This document shows, piece by piece, positions 43,926-53,289 of a DNA stretch of 64,000 nt (positions within the stretch are counted from its first letter, which is position 1; the number at the start of each line of letters is the position of its first letter). Location: positions 136,858 through 200,857 of the forward strand of contig NZ_HE610977.1 of assembly GCF_000285495.1 (NCBI RefSeq), read 5' to 3'. The DNA is from Oceanobacillus massiliensis str. N'diop. Its GTDB lineage: Bacteria > Bacillota > Bacilli > Bacillales > Amphibacillaceae. The translations under genes were made by a program, and so were the position numbers. Under the pieces are notes generated by a model. The model saw only the letters and a program-made list of their open reading frames with translations, did not search any database and was not told where the DNA came from.

Positions 43926-45959
43926 CTAATCCAACTTATCGGCAAAGGAAAACTCCTGCTCCAAATATTGCCGTAATCGGTAAAATTGCTCGTCATTTTC
44001 CAAGAGACTGTTCTCAATGATTTCCTGGGCATCGCTCCTCGCTGTTTCGAGTGCCCGGTAATCATGAATCATGTCAGCCACCTTGAACTCTGGAACACCA
44101 CTTTGCTTTTTGCCAAAGAAATCTCCCGGCCCGCGGAGCTTTAGATCCTGCTCCGATAATTCGAAGCCATTTGTTGTTTCAGTCATAATCCGCATCCGCT
44201 CTTTGCCTACTTCGCCTTTGGGTTCGGCAATTAGAATACAATAGCTTTGCTTCTCTCCTCTGCCGACCCTTCCCCTCAGCTGATGGAGCTGTGATAAACC
44301 AAACCGCTCGGCATCATAAATCACCATTACGGTCGCATTTGGCACGTTTACCCCCACCTCTACAACTGTAGTGGAAACAAGCACCTGCAACTCGTTTGCA
44401 GCAAACCGCTTCATCACTTCCTCCTTTTCGATCGACGGAAGCCTCCCATGCATTAAACCGACTTTAACCTCAGGAGGGAAATAGTCCTGGAGCTGCTGGA
44501 ACAAATCAACAGCGTTCTGGATATCCAGTTTGTCAGATTCCTCAATCAAAGGACTGATGACATATGCCTGTTCTCCTTTAGAAACGCGTTTTTCGATAAA
44601 GTCCAATATCCTTTCGAATGTATTTTCCTTCGCCCAAAGCGTTTCGATTTCTTTCCTTCCGAGAGGCATTTCATCAATGACCGAGACGTCCATATCCCCA
44701 AAAGCAGTTATGGCGAGCGTCCTTGGTATTGGTGTTGCTGTCATAAATAGCACATCGGGGTTCAGCCCTTTATCCCGCAGTGTCCTTCTCTGTTCGACAC
44801 CGAACCGGTGCTGTTCATCGACAATTGCAAAACCCAGGTCACTAAAGATGACTTCATCCTGGATAAGCGCATGCGTACCTACGACAATATCCGCTTCATG
44901 GGCTTGGACAGCGGCTACTATCTGCTTTCTTTTCTTCCCTTTAACAGAACCGGTCAGCAGAACAACCCTTGCCCTATCCCCGAATAATTCAGTAAGTGAC
45001 TGATAATGCTGTTCAGCAAGGATTTCGGTTGGCACCATTAATGCTCCCTGCTTTCCGGCAGTAATCGATGCATACAGGCCAATTGCTGCGACAGCAGTTT
45101 TACCTGAGCCGACATCCCCCTGCAGCAGACGATTCATCCGGTAAGGAGATTTCAAGTCTGTCAATATCTGATCAAGTGATTTTTTTTGCGCATTGGTCAG
45201 CGAAAAAGGAAATTCATTTATGAATTCCTCGATTTTATTTGAATCATAATGCTGGGAATTCCCCTGTGTGGATTCCCGTTTTATTTTTCGGAGAAGCTGC
45301 ATTTTCAGCTGGAATATCAAAAATTCTTCGTATGTAAATCTGCGTCGGGCATGCTTCAGGGACATTCTCTCTTTCGGTAGATGCATCGTAAACACCGCAT
45401 CTTTGCGATTTGGAATTTTATATGCTTCAAGGTATCGGTCAGGCAGCAATTCAATGATTTGCGATCCGTAATCCGTTAATGCCGCCTTTATCATTTTCTT
45501 TAATTTTATGTTGGTGAGATCGCCTTTTAGAGAATAGACGGGGTTTATCTTTTCCTGATCTTCTGCAGCACCAAGTTTATAGCTGCTGACAGTTATTTGA
45601 AGTCTATGGGCATCCCATTTTCCGATCAGTGTTATCATCTGATCTGCCTGTATCTGTTTTTTGGCGAAGGCCCTGTTGAACATGACAGCCTTAACAGCCA
45701 CACCTTCTACTTCAATCGTGAAGTTCAGTCGGGACTTTTTTCTTCCATAAAAAGTAAGGGTGGGGTCATGAACCACCCGCCCTTCAATCGTCACCTTATC
45801 TTCATGTATCAATTCACTAAGCGGTCTAATCTCATATACATCGTAACGGTATGGGAAATAATCGAGTAAATCGGCTATCGTATGAATGTTTAGCGACGCC
45901 AAATCCTCTGCAGCTTTTTCTCCAACACCTTTTAATTGTGTTACTGGTTCACTAAGCAC
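43926..45959 (-). CDS. recG: RecG, ATP-dependent DNA helicase
   Basis: A 677-aa SF2 helicase with an N-terminal wedge domain (about residues 50-150), Walker A LQGDVGSGKTAVAAIG (about 278-293), the DEQHRFG box, TATPIPRTLAITAFGD, and the C-terminal LHQLRGRVGRG and GPGDFFGKKQSG motifs. It remodels stalled forks and Holliday junctions. The start codon is GTG. It is complete. Confidence 0.97.
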   Translation of the reverse strand: MLSEPVTQLKGVGEKAAEDLASLNIHTIADLLDYFPYRYDVYEIRPLSELIHEDKVTIEGRVVHDPTLTFYGRKKSRLNFTIEVEGVAVKAVMFNRAFAKKQIQADQMITLIGKWDAHRLQITVSSYKLGAAEDQEKINPVYSLKGDLTNIKLKKMIKAALTDYGSQIIELLPDRYLEAYKIPNRKDAVFTMHLPKERMSLKHARRRFTYEEFLIFQLKMQLLRKIKRESTQGNSQHYDSNKIEEFINEFPFSLTNAQKKSLDQILTDLKSPYRMNRLLQGDVGSGKTAVAAIGLYASITAGKQGALMVPTEILAEQHYQSLTELFGDRARVVLLTGSVKGKKRKQIVAAVQAHEADIVVGTHALIQDEVIFSDLGFAIVDEQHRFGVEQRRTLRDKGLNPDVLFMTATPIPRTLAITAFGDMDVSVIDEMPLGRKEIETLWAKENTFERILDFIEKRVSKGEQAYVISPLIEESDKLDIQNAVDLFQQLQDYFPPEVKVGLMHGRLPSIEKEEVMKRFAANELQVLVSTTVVEVGVNVPNATVMVIYDAERFGLSQLHQLRGRVGRGEKQSYCILIAEPKGEVGKERMRIMTETTNGFELSEQDLKLRGPGDFFGKKQSGVPEFKVADMIHDYRALETARSDAQEIIENSLLENDEQFYRLRQYLEQEFSFADKLD

Positions 45960-45974
45960 AGCAAATCACTCTTT

Positions 45975-46850
45975 CTACATAGTCATTCCAAATATTTTTT
46001 CCTTAAGTAATCTGCCGGTTGGTGTATCCGCCAAACCGCCTTCACCCGTCTCACGCAGACTGGAAGGCATTTGTTTTCCTATGCGGTACATTGCTCCGAT
46101 CACTTCATCACATGGAATTCTGCTTGTTACACCTGCGAGAGCCAGGTCGGCAGAAACAATTGCCAGTGATGATCCGGCTGCATTCCTTTTGACACAGGGT
46201 ACTTCCACAAGTCCTGCCACAGGATCACAAACAAGACCAAGCATATTCTTCAATGTCATGGCAAATGCCTCCGATGATTGCTGTGGGGTGCCGCCCGCCA
46301 TTTCAACGATTGCCGCAGCCGCCATTGCCCCGGCAGACCCTACTTCGGCCTGACAGCCCCCTGCCGCTCCGGAAATAAAGGCATTGTTGGCAACAACAAA
46401 TCCAAAAGCCCCCGCTGTAAAGAGATAACGGATCATTTGTTCACGTGTCGGATTAAGCTGCTCTTTTACCGCAAATAATGTACCAGGCACACATCCGGCG
46501 CTTCCAGCAGTAGGAGTTGCACAAATAAGACCCATCGCAGCATTCACTTCATTTGTCCCCATCGCTTTGCTTACTGCATCAAGCATAAGATTTCCTGAAA
46601 GCGGCGTTTTTTCCTTCATATATTTCTGAATGCGTACAGCATCACCGCCAGTAAGACCTGTTACCGACTGGACGCCTTTAAGCGCATCATCAATCGCTCG
46701 TTCCATTACATTAAGGTTCTTTTCCATTTCCGCAAAAACTTCTTCACGGCTTTTTTCTTTAACATCCATTTCCTGACGTATCATAACCTCGGAAATTAAT
46801 ATATTGTCTCTTTCAGCTATTTCAACCAATTCGGCGACTGTTCTGAACAT
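45975..46850 (-). CDS. sdaAA: L-serine dehydratase, iron-sulfur alpha subunit
   Basis: A 291-aa subunit rich in glycine and alanine. Conserved cysteines that can hold the [4Fe-4S] cluster lie in ATPTAGSAGCVPG (about residues 151-163), GAAGGCQAEVGSAGAMAAA and GLVCDPVAGLVEVPC. It deaminates serine to pyruvate together with the beta subunit. It follows sdaAB by 20 bases, as in B. subtilis. Confidence 0.95.
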   Translation of the reverse strand: MFRTVAELVEIAERDNILISEVMIRQEMDVKEKSREEVFAEMEKNLNVMERAIDDALKGVQSVTGLTGGDAVRIQKYMKEKTPLSGNLMLDAVSKAMGTNEVNAAMGLICATPTAGSAGCVPGTLFAVKEQLNPTREQMIRYLFTAGAFGFVVANNAFISGAAGGCQAEVGSAGAMAAAAIVEMAGGTPQQSSEAFAMTLKNMLGLVCDPVAGLVEVPCVKRNAAGSSLAIVSADLALAGVTSRIPCDEVIGAMYRIGKQMPSSLRETGEGGLADTPTGRLLKEKIFGMTM

Positions 46851-46870
46851 CTTAAAACTCCTCTCCCCGA

Positions 46871-47533
46871 TCAGCTGACAATTTTTGATATCTGTATGAT
46901 ATGGTCAGCTTCTTCCAGCTCTTCTAAAATGGCATCATCAACATTCTGATCCACTTCAATGACCATCAATGCTTCTTTACCAATATCTTTCCTATTTACT
47001 TCCATATGCCCAATATTGATTTCGTGTTTTGCCAACACCTTTGTAATGGATGCAATAGCACCGAAACGATCGTTATGCATAATCAAAATTGCTGGATGAT
47101 TGCCGGATAAACGAAGTTCAAACCCGTTCAATTCTGTAATTTCTACTTTTCCTCCACCAATCGAGATTCCAACAAGTTCCATTTGTTCTGTGTCATCACC
47201 TATTGTAAGACGCACAGTATTTGGATGGACTGCAGAAGCACTGGCTTCAATAAAAGTGATTTCCAAATCATTCTTCTTAGCGATGTCCAAGGCTTTGCTC
47301 ATTCGCAAATCGTCAGTTTCAAAACCCAGCAATCCTCCTGCCAACGCAAAATCTGTACCATGTCCTTTATATGTTTTCGCAAAGGATTCATATAAGTGAA
47401 TCCTTGCCCATTTCGGCTGTCTTCCAAATAAATTTCGGGCTGCCTTTCCGATGCGGGCCGCCCCGGCAGTATGGGAACTCGATGGTCCCACCATTACAGG
47501 GCCAATAATATCAAATACTGAATTAAATTTCAT
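46871..47533 (-). CDS. sdaAB: L-serine dehydratase, beta subunit
   Basis: A 220-aa subunit with the SDH beta motif GPVMVGPSSSHTAGAARIGKAAR (about residues 11-33) and a C-terminal ACT domain (about 148-220, PAILIMHNDRFGAIASITKVLAKHEINIGHMEV) that likely senses serine. It is first in the sdaAB-sdaAA pair and divergent from the NCS2 permease gene. Confidence 0.95.
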   Translation of the reverse strand: MKFNSVFDIIGPVMVGPSSSHTAGAARIGKAARNLFGRQPKWARIHLYESFAKTYKGHGTDFALAGGLLGFETDDLRMSKALDIAKKNDLEITFIEASASAVHPNTVRLTIGDDTEQMELVGISIGGGKVEITELNGFELRLSGNHPAILIMHNDRFGAIASITKVLAKHEINIGHMEVNRKDIGKEALMVIEVDQNVDDAILEELEEADHIIQISKIVS

Positions 47534-47575
47534 TCCTATTCACCGCCTATTCCTAACCGTATAGATTTTGCTCTA

Positions 47576-47604
47576 TTGTAAAGTATAACAAAAAAGACTA
47601 TAAT
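47576..47604 (+). promoter_or_regulatory. Promoter of the NCS2 permease gene
   Basis: TTGTAA and TATAAT with a 17-base spacer on the plus strand. The leader to the ATG is about 135 bases. I looked for a purine riboswitch there and did not see its conserved core. Confidence 0.65.
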
Positions 47605-47746
47605 AATCATTTGTGGATTATAGAATTAGTGTATGTTCCGAATAACTTTCAGCTCGTTATTTCTAATGCGGATAATTTTTCCGAAAAAACACTGCTTCTA
47701 TATAATCGGGTGGGAGAGGGAATGTAAGACATATGAGGAATTTATT

Positions 47747-49018
47747 ATGAATAAACCAGGCAGTAAAGTGCCAGGGCTATTAAGAAATGAAATAATTGCT
47801 GGAGTGATCGGCTATTTTACGACTGTTTATATTGTCGTTGTCAATGGATCGATTTTGAGTGAAGCAGGAATTTCACTTGAAACCGGAATGATCGCTACAA
47901 TCATGGCGAGTTTTACAGGAACCATGATGATGGGACTCTTTGGAAAACTTCCTTTGATTTTGATTCCCGGAATGGGCATAAATGCACTCTTTGCCTATTC
48001 CATAATCGGAAATAACGGATTTACATTTCAGGAAGGGCTGGCAGTCGTTTTCGTCGCTGGACTGATCTTCCTGTTTACCGCCTTCAGTAAACATGGCGTC
48101 ATTTTAAAAAATGCAATCCCGGAATCATTGAAGCATGGAATTACCGTAGGACTCGGTTTTTTCCTAATATTGATCGGACTGGAAAAAAGCGGCCTTGTTA
48201 TTAGCGGAGATACAACGATTGTTGCTATCGGTGACTTCACTTCATCGACTGTTATCGTCAGCCTTTTGACATTGTTCATTGCGATTTTCCTGTTTGTGAA
48301 AAATATTCCGGCAAATTTCTTGATTACCATGATTTCAGGAACATTATTGGCAGTACTTTTCGGTCTTCCTAAAACGGAAATGGAACCTGTTTCAGTAAAT
48401 GTCAGCGAGCTTCTGTTCGTACCATCGTTTACTGCTATAGGAGAGCTTTCATTCTGGCTGGCGGTATTCCCTCTAGCATTAATTCTTATTTTCGAGAATA
48501 TGGGAATTCTTAGCGGCCAGCTGCAAATGCTCGACCGGAATGACAGTTATACAAAGGGCTATCGGATTACGGCCCTATCTGCCCTGGCTTCCGGACTCTT
48601 CGGCACTTCGCCAACCGTTTCAGGAGCAGAAAATGCAGCGGTTATTGCATCAGGTGGCAAAACAGGCAGAGCGGCAATCACAGCAGGAATATTGTTCCTG
48701 GCTACCATCTTTATTATTCCGTGGATTTCAATCGTTCCGAATTCTGCCATCAGTCCGATATTGATTATTGTAGGCTTTCTGATGGCTCAAAATATCCGGC
48801 ATTTGCCATTGAATAATTTGTCGGAAAGCTTACCAGCCATGCTCATTATTGTTATGATCCCATTCACATACAGTATTGGTGACGGTATGGCATTTGGTTT
48901 CATCGCATATCCAATCGTCAAAGCGGCTTTAGGTAAACAATATGAACTATCCAAACCATTACTGGCAATATCACTGTTATTTTCATTCAGTTTTATTATG
49001 AAAATCATAGGAATTTAA
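47747..49018 (+). CDS. NCS2 family permease (AzgA/PbuG-like purine permease)
   Basis: A 423-aa membrane protein with about 12-14 hydrophobic helices. It begins LLRNEIIAGVIGYFTTVYIVVVNGSIL and has MGINALFAYSI and the later GTSPTVSGAENAAVIASGGKTGRAA stretch, the features of the AzgA-like branch of NCS2 (guanine/hypoxanthine/adenine transporters). The substrate cannot be fixed from sequence. The start at 47747 has GAGGAA six bases upstream; an earlier in-frame start has none. It is a plus-strand single gene inserted between sdaAB and the yloU-fakA unit, a departure from B. subtilis order. Confidence 0.88.
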   Translation: MNKPGSKVPGLLRNEIIAGVIGYFTTVYIVVVNGSILSEAGISLETGMIATIMASFTGTMMMGLFGKLPLILIPGMGINALFAYSIIGNNGFTFQEGLAVVFVAGLIFLFTAFSKHGVILKNAIPESLKHGITVGLGFFLILIGLEKSGLVISGDTTIVAIGDFTSSTVIVSLLTLFIAIFLFVKNIPANFLITMISGTLLAVLFGLPKTEMEPVSVNVSELLFVPSFTAIGELSFWLAVFPLALILIFENMGILSGQLQMLDRNDSYTKGYRITALSALASGLFGTSPTVSGAENAAVIASGGKTGRAAITAGILFLATIFIIPWISIVPNSAISPILIIVGFLMAQNIRHLPLNNLSESLPAMLIIVMIPFTYSIGDGMAFGFIAYPIVKAALGKQYELSKPLLAISLLFSFSFIMKIIGI

Positions 49019-49028
49019 GAATTTGTAC

Positions 49029-49062
49029 AAAAAATCACCTCCATTACTGGAGGTGATTTTTT
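49029..49062. terminator. Bidirectional terminator
   Basis: AAAAAATCACCTCC and GGAGGTGATTTTTT form a perfect 14-bp stem with a 6-base loop between the convergent NCS2 and DUF1648 genes. A- and T-runs on both sides allow use on both strands. Confidence 0.92.
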
Positions 49063-49070
49063 ATTCCGCT

Positions 49071-49577
49071 TTATCTGATCTTTGTCTGTTTTATTATTCC
49101 CAACACAATCGGGATAAAGGTACTTAATAATACAATTGGCAAAAACCATCCTCCAAATCCGTTCCCTAAACCTAATGCAATTGAAACGGATTCAATTAAG
49201 ATCAGAGCAAAGATAATTAGACAAATATTTTTTGATTGATTTACTATTTTTCGGCTTATCAAGTAGAACTCTTTAGCATTCTCTTCATTTAATCGTTCTG
49301 GATAATTATGCAATTCCGGAAACCTTTCAAATAATTGCATTAACAATGCTATAAATGCACCTATTATCGGCAATATAAAAAGCTCCATTTTTGAACCCCA
49401 GCGATCTATCTCACCTAAAGCATTATAATGTGCCGGAACTTCGTTTGGAAGTTCATTCCAATTGTAGACTAAAAAAATTAACGAGCCAAAATAAAATGAA
49501 TATCCGATAATATCCCAGATCCATTCACTGCCCGTTTTCAATATTTTAATTTTAGGCCTTTTCCGAGAATTCGACAT
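49071..49577 (-). CDS. DUF1648 domain membrane protein
   Basis: A 168-aa protein with about four membrane helices (about residues 24-40, 65-85, 110-130, 138-160). The loop after helix one, NWNELPNEVPAHYNALGEIDRWGSK, is the DUF1648 signature also seen in the SdpI family. There is no regulator partner next to it. Function is unknown. The ATG at 49577 has GGGAG nine bases upstream; a TTG three codons earlier sits directly on that site. Confidence 0.8.
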   Translation of the reverse strand: MSNSRKRPKIKILKTGSEWIWDIIGYSFYFGSLIFLVYNWNELPNEVPAHYNALGEIDRWGSKMELFILPIIGAFIALLMQLFERFPELHNYPERLNEENAKEFYLISRKIVNQSKNICLIIFALILIESVSIALGLGNGFGGWFLPIVLLSTFIPIVLGIIKQTKIR

Positions 49578-49772
49578 TACCTTCAACTCCCTGCTTTATC
49601 CCTAACGAACAACTGCATAAAATGTATCCTTCTATTGTCCTTCATCAACAAACACCATTTATAAAAACAGCTTCTATTCTTCATACGATTGAAAAACAGA
49701 ACGGTTTCACAGTTTTCGTTTTTTCACCGGCCAGATTTATCCAAGAATAAATTTTTATTCAACGGTACCACG

Positions 49773-49802
49773 AATATAGTAAATACATCCTTTTTGCTTC
49801 AA
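49773..49802 (-). promoter_or_regulatory. Possible promoter of the DUF1648 gene
   Basis: TTGAAG and TATATT with an 18-base spacer on the minus strand, about 200 bases before the gene. The rest of the 315-base gap (49578-49892) shows no gene that I can support. Confidence 0.35.
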
Positions 49803-49892
49803 ATCATGTCGGACAGTCTCTTTCCGCAGCGGCACTTTATAAATAATTTTAAGAAATCTGAATGGAAATCAGCCCGAAGGAAATACAGAGCC

Positions 49893-49935
49893 AAAAAAGC
49901 CGAGAGAGCTATCCTAATAGCTCTCTCGGCTTTAT
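49893..49935 (-). terminator. Terminator after fakA
   Basis: AAAGCCGAGAGAGCTAT and ATAGCTCTCTCGGCTTT form a perfect 17-bp stem with a 4-base loop, followed on the minus strand by TTTTT. It lies just after the fakA stop codon and can also work in the other direction. Confidence 0.92.
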
Positions 49936-49948
49936 ATGTTCAGAATCC

Positions 49949-51610
49949 TTATTCCACTGAAAAAATGTAGGAATAAATAGGCTGATTACCATGATGGATT
50001 TCGATTTCCACATCTTGATACGTTTCTTCTATAAAGGTGACAAGCTCTTTCAGCTCGGCGTCCTCTACATCTTCACCATATAAAATAGTCAGGATTTCAT
50101 CATCTTCTGTGATTAGCTTTTCCAGCAATAGTTTGACAGCCTCTGATTTGTCCTTATGGGTTGCGACGATTTTCCCTTCATCAATACCCATAAAGTTTCC
50201 ATTTTCAATGGTTATTCCGTCAATTTGCGTATCTCTGACAGCATAGGTAATCTGACCCGTTTTCACTTGCTTGCGGGCTTCATCCATCACTTCCCTGTTT
50301 TCATCAATATCGGATTCAGGGTGGAAGGAAAGCATGGCACTGATTCCCTGTGGAATGGTCTTGGTCGGTACTACTGCTACCGTTTCTTCCGCAAGTTCTG
50401 CCGCCTGATCTGCCGCCATCAATATGTTCTTGTTATTAGGTAAAATAAGAATGTTCTTGGCATTCGCTTTTTTGATTGCGTCAGTAATGTCCTGTGTACT
50501 AGGATTCATTGTCTGTCCACCTTCGATAACCACGGAGGCCCCAAGACTTTCAAACAATGCCTTCAATCCACTGCCCATTGCTACTGTAACAATTCCATAC
50601 TCTGCCATTTCGTTTGGCACCGCTTTTTTCGGCTGCTCCCCAACAAGCGCAGTATGCTGCTCGCGCATATTCTCAATTTTCATATTGATTAAGCTTCCGA
50701 AGCGCTGACCTAGCGTCAAGCATGTACCAGGTGTCTCCGAATGCACATGTACTTTAACGATTTCTTCATCCGAAACAACTAACAGAGAATCACCGAGTTC
50801 ACTTAATTCATTGCGGAAATCTTCTTCACTGAAAGGATTTTCCGCCAGTTTATCCTCTTCAAATTTCACCATGAATTCAGTACAGTAACCGAATACAATA
50901 TCTGAAGTATCCATAAAGTCCTGCGTTACTTTATGATGTTCTGCGTTAACCATTTCTTCCATCTTCACTTCAGTGGTATCTTCTGGAAGTTCTTCACCCT
51001 TTAAAGCAGCCAAAAACCCTTCATAAATGGTTACAAGACCTTGACCACCCGAATCCACTACACCTACTTCCTTCAACACCGGCAGTAATTCAGGGGTGCG
51101 TTTTAAGGAAGCTTTCGCCTCTGCCAAAACCTTTTCCATGAAGACAATTATGTCACTCTCTTTTTCTGATTCACTGACCGCCTTCTTGGCAGCATCCTTG
51201 GCCACAGTAAGAATTGTACCCTCAACAGGCTTCATGACTGCTTTATAGGCCGTTGATACTCCAGCATCAAAGGCAATCGCCAAGTCGGCTACGTTCAGAT
51301 CCTGCTTCTTTTCCATTCCTTTTGCAAATCCACGGAAAATCTGGGACAATATTACACCGGAGTTACCTCTGGCACCCATCAATAACCCTTTTGCAAAAGC
51401 ATTGGCTACTTCAGATACGCTATCACTTGTAAGTTTTTTAACTTCATTCGCTCCTGAAGTCATGGAAAGATTCATATTTGTACCGGTATCTCCATCGGGT
51501 ACCGGGAATACATTTAATGCATCAATTTTTTTGGCGTTATTCGATAAATGATGTGCTCCGGAGAGTACCATTTGTGAAAATGTAACGCCATCTAGCTTTT
51601 CAACCGTCAC
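49949..51610 (-). CDS. fakA: FakA (YloV), fatty acid kinase subunit
   Basis: A 553-aa protein, the same length as B. subtilis YloV. The N-terminal DhaL-like domain carries the ATP/Mg site DALNVFPVPDGDTGTNMNLSM (about residues 35-55). The middle and C-terminal parts (about 320-553) bind the FakB-fatty acid partner. It phosphorylates exogenous fatty acids. The start is a GTG at 51610 seven bases after GGAGGAGG; the longer frame lacks a ribosome binding site. It pairs with yloU upstream. Confidence 0.94.
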   Translation of the reverse strand: MTVEKLDGVTFSQMVLSGAHHLSNNAKKIDALNVFPVPDGDTGTNMNLSMTSGANEVKKLTSDSVSEVANAFAKGLLMGARGNSGVILSQIFRGFAKGMEKKQDLNVADLAIAFDAGVSTAYKAVMKPVEGTILTVAKDAAKKAVSESEKESDIIVFMEKVLAEAKASLKRTPELLPVLKEVGVVDSGGQGLVTIYEGFLAALKGEELPEDTTEVKMEEMVNAEHHKVTQDFMDTSDIVFGYCTEFMVKFEEDKLAENPFSEEDFRNELSELGDSLLVVSDEEIVKVHVHSETPGTCLTLGQRFGSLINMKIENMREQHTALVGEQPKKAVPNEMAEYGIVTVAMGSGLKALFESLGASVVIEGGQTMNPSTQDITDAIKKANAKNILILPNNKNILMAADQAAELAEETVAVVPTKTIPQGISAMLSFHPESDIDENREVMDEARKQVKTGQITYAVRDTQIDGITIENGNFMGIDEGKIVATHKDKSEAVKLLLEKLITEDDEILTILYGEDVEDAELKELVTFIEETYQDVEIEIHHGNQPIYSYIFSVE

Positions 51611-51637
51611 TGTGTTTCCTCCTCCAAACTGCAGCAA

Positions 51638-52000
51638 TTAATCTTTTGCTACACGGACTCCTTGAATATATATGTTTACGGAGTCAATTGATAAACCTAA
51701 TGATTGACTCAATGTATATTTGACTTGTGACTGCACGTTATTGGCCACCTCAGAAATCTTTGTGCCATAGCTTACAATAATATACATATCAATATGCAGT
51801 TTGTCATTTTCCTGACGTACAACGATTCCTCGAGAATAGTTTTCTTTTCTCAGCATTTCAGCGATTCCGTCTTTTATCTGGCTTTTAGATGCCATTCCTA
51901 CAATACCATAACATTCCACTGCTGTTCCACCTGCAATGGTAGCAATAACTTCATTTGTAATGGTTACCTGACCATCATTCGTATTAAGTTCAATGGACAT
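51638..52000 (-). CDS. yloU: YloU, Asp23/Gls24 family protein
   Basis: A 120-aa Asp23/Gls24-family protein. The conserved segment ITNEVIATIAGGTAVECYGIVGMASK (about residues 14-39) and the C-terminal VQSQVKYTLSQSLGLSIDSVNIYIQGVRV are typical. These proteins are linked to envelope stress and are found beside fakA in many Firmicutes. AAGGAGG precedes the ATG. An AT-rich promoter region lies upstream (about 52100-52140, TATAAT present) without a clear -35. Confidence 0.92.
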   Translation of the reverse strand: MSIELNTNDGQVTITNEVIATIAGGTAVECYGIVGMASKSQIKDGIAEMLRKENYSRGIVVRQENDKLHIDMYIIVSYGTKISEVANNVQSQVKYTLSQSLGLSIDSVNIYIQGVRVAKD

Positions 52001-52745
52001 AATAATCCTCCTTAAATAACTACAAGAATTTCTCGAATTCAGCTTCTATAAAATACTTCCGAATGTCCTGTAATTCCTCAATTTCTCTTAAACATTTGAA
52101 CAGAATATAAGCAAATTATACTATAGCCTGTATATATTTAAAAGCAACTACTAATATTTAGTAATAGCTCTTTTCGTATGTATTGTTGTTTCCACACAAT
52201 ACGTTTGAAAGAAACTGCGATATAACTAGGATTGGTGCTTTATCTTCACGCCGGTAATACACTGCGTTTTCCGCGGGCAAGCACTGCGCCAGGGCACGAC
52301 TTGTATTTACTTCTTTGTTCCTTTGCACCTACGAACCTGCTTCGAATGCGATACTGGAAGACACAGGTCCATCAAGTGGGGTCTTAGCGTCTTCGCCGGA
52401 AGCCGGTTTTGATTCCGAGGAAGCTGATAGCGTCCGCCGCGTTAATCGGCCGTTGCTGTTGCCTCACAGTTTATATATTATGTAAAACAACAATTTTTGA
52501 GAAAACAGTCTTAATAATAGTAAAAATAATAACAGAAAAAATTCCCTCTATAACAATGGACGATATTGGTTTATCTGTCAAGTATTATTTCTTTATTTCC
52601 TGCAGTGTAATAAAAGCCTGAATATTTGAATCAGTTTCCTGAATTACCGTCTGAATCGCCATCATTAATATACCCATATATGTTTATAACCTTCAGAAAT
52701 ACACTTTCTGACGGTACCGTTTCCTCCAATAAAGAAAAAGATTAA
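52001..52745. other. Long intergenic region between yloU and rpmB
   Basis: Apart from an AT-rich region near yloU that may hold its promoter, about 52235-52460 is clearly richer in G and C than its surroundings, with CGCCGG, CCGCGGGC, GCCGGAAGCCGG and GCGTCCGCCGCG. No credible ORF was found. The patch looks like a decayed member of the GC-rich intergenic repeats found in many Bacillaceae genomes (from memory, not tested). Confidence 0.45.
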
Positions 52746-52774
52746 TTGCAATATCCGCTTACTTGTGATAAATT
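52746..52774 (+). promoter_or_regulatory. Possible promoter of rpmB
   Basis: TTGCAA and TAAATT with a 17-base spacer on the plus strand, 42 bases before the rpmB ATG. It is a moderate match. Confidence 0.4.
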
Positions 52775-52816
52775 GTATAAGTAATAATGACACATGATAG
52801 AGTAAGGAGGGATAGC

Positions 52817-53005
52817 ATGGCTAGAAAATGTGTTGTAACTGGACGTCAAACTCGCAGTGGAAACCAACGTTCTCACGCTATGAATTCCAACAAGCGTAAT
52901 TGGAAAGCTAATGTACAAAAAGTACGTATTATGGTAGACGGAAAACCTAAAAAAGTTTATGTTTCTGCACGTGCCTTGAAATCAGGTAAAGTAGAGCGCG
53001 TATAA
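52817..53005 (+). CDS. rpmB: Ribosomal protein L28
   Basis: A 62-aa basic protein starting [23 protein letters not shown], the L28 signature. The zinc-binding cysteines found in some L28 proteins are absent beyond C5, as in the Bacillus non-zinc form. AAGGAGG lies seven bases upstream of the ATG at 52817. It is divergent from yloU, as in B. subtilis. Confidence 0.98.
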   Translation: MARKCVVTGRQTRSGNQRSHAMNSNKRNWKANVQKVRIMVDGKPKKVYVSARALKSGKVERV

Positions 53006-53034
53006 TATACGAAATTTACATTAGTTGATAAGCT

Positions 53035-53068
53035 AAAAAACACCAAATGCATGCATTCGGTGTTTTTT
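53035..53068 (+). terminator. Terminator after rpmB
   Basis: AAAAAACACC and GGTGTTTTTT flank an inner ATGCATGCAT palindrome, with one mismatch, giving a long hairpin and T-run 29 bases after the rpmB stop codon. Confidence 0.88.
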
Positions 53069-53235
53069 ATTTGCCTTATTTACTCTTAGCTTCAGATTGT
53101 ATACTAGCGATAATGAAATCTTACACACATTCAAACTGCTGCTCTGCAATTGCGTCCAATATTCTATTCAGAAACCTTTCACTCTGTGACGCCGTATGGA
53201 TCAGCTGCGGAGCGTAAAAACAACCATACTAGTAA

Positions 53236-53280
53236 AACAATAAAGAGAAAGCTTCTGCCAAACCAATTCGACAAAAGCCT
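53236..53280 (-). terminator. Possible terminator after spoVM
   Basis: AGGCTTTTG and CAGAAGCTT form a 9-bp stem with two G-T pairs on the minus strand, followed by TCTCTTTATTGTTTT, about 10 bases after the spoVM stop codon. Confidence 0.5.
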
Positions 53281-53289
53281 GCTCCTTGA

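Noticed and set aside
47605-47746. Purine riboswitch in the leader of the NCS2 permease gene
   Set aside because: The expected conserved junction bases and two loop motifs were not found, only a chance TATAATC.
49756-49778. T-box-like motif (TTCGTGGTACCGTTGAA on the minus strand) upstream of the DUF1648 gene
   Set aside because: Only the GTGGTACCG core fits. There is no visible Stem I with specifier loop, no terminator alternative, and the motif overlaps the candidate -10. The downstream gene is not a usual T-box target.
49689-49970. Plus-strand ORF of 93 codons between the DUF1648 gene and fakA
   Set aside because: It runs through the fakA terminator hairpin and into the end of fakA, has no ribosome binding site and no family resemblance.
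52409-52621. Plus-strand ORF of 70 codons in the yloU-rpmB gap
   Set aside because: It starts inside the GC-rich patch and runs into AT-rich DNA, with no ribosome binding site and no recognisable sequence.
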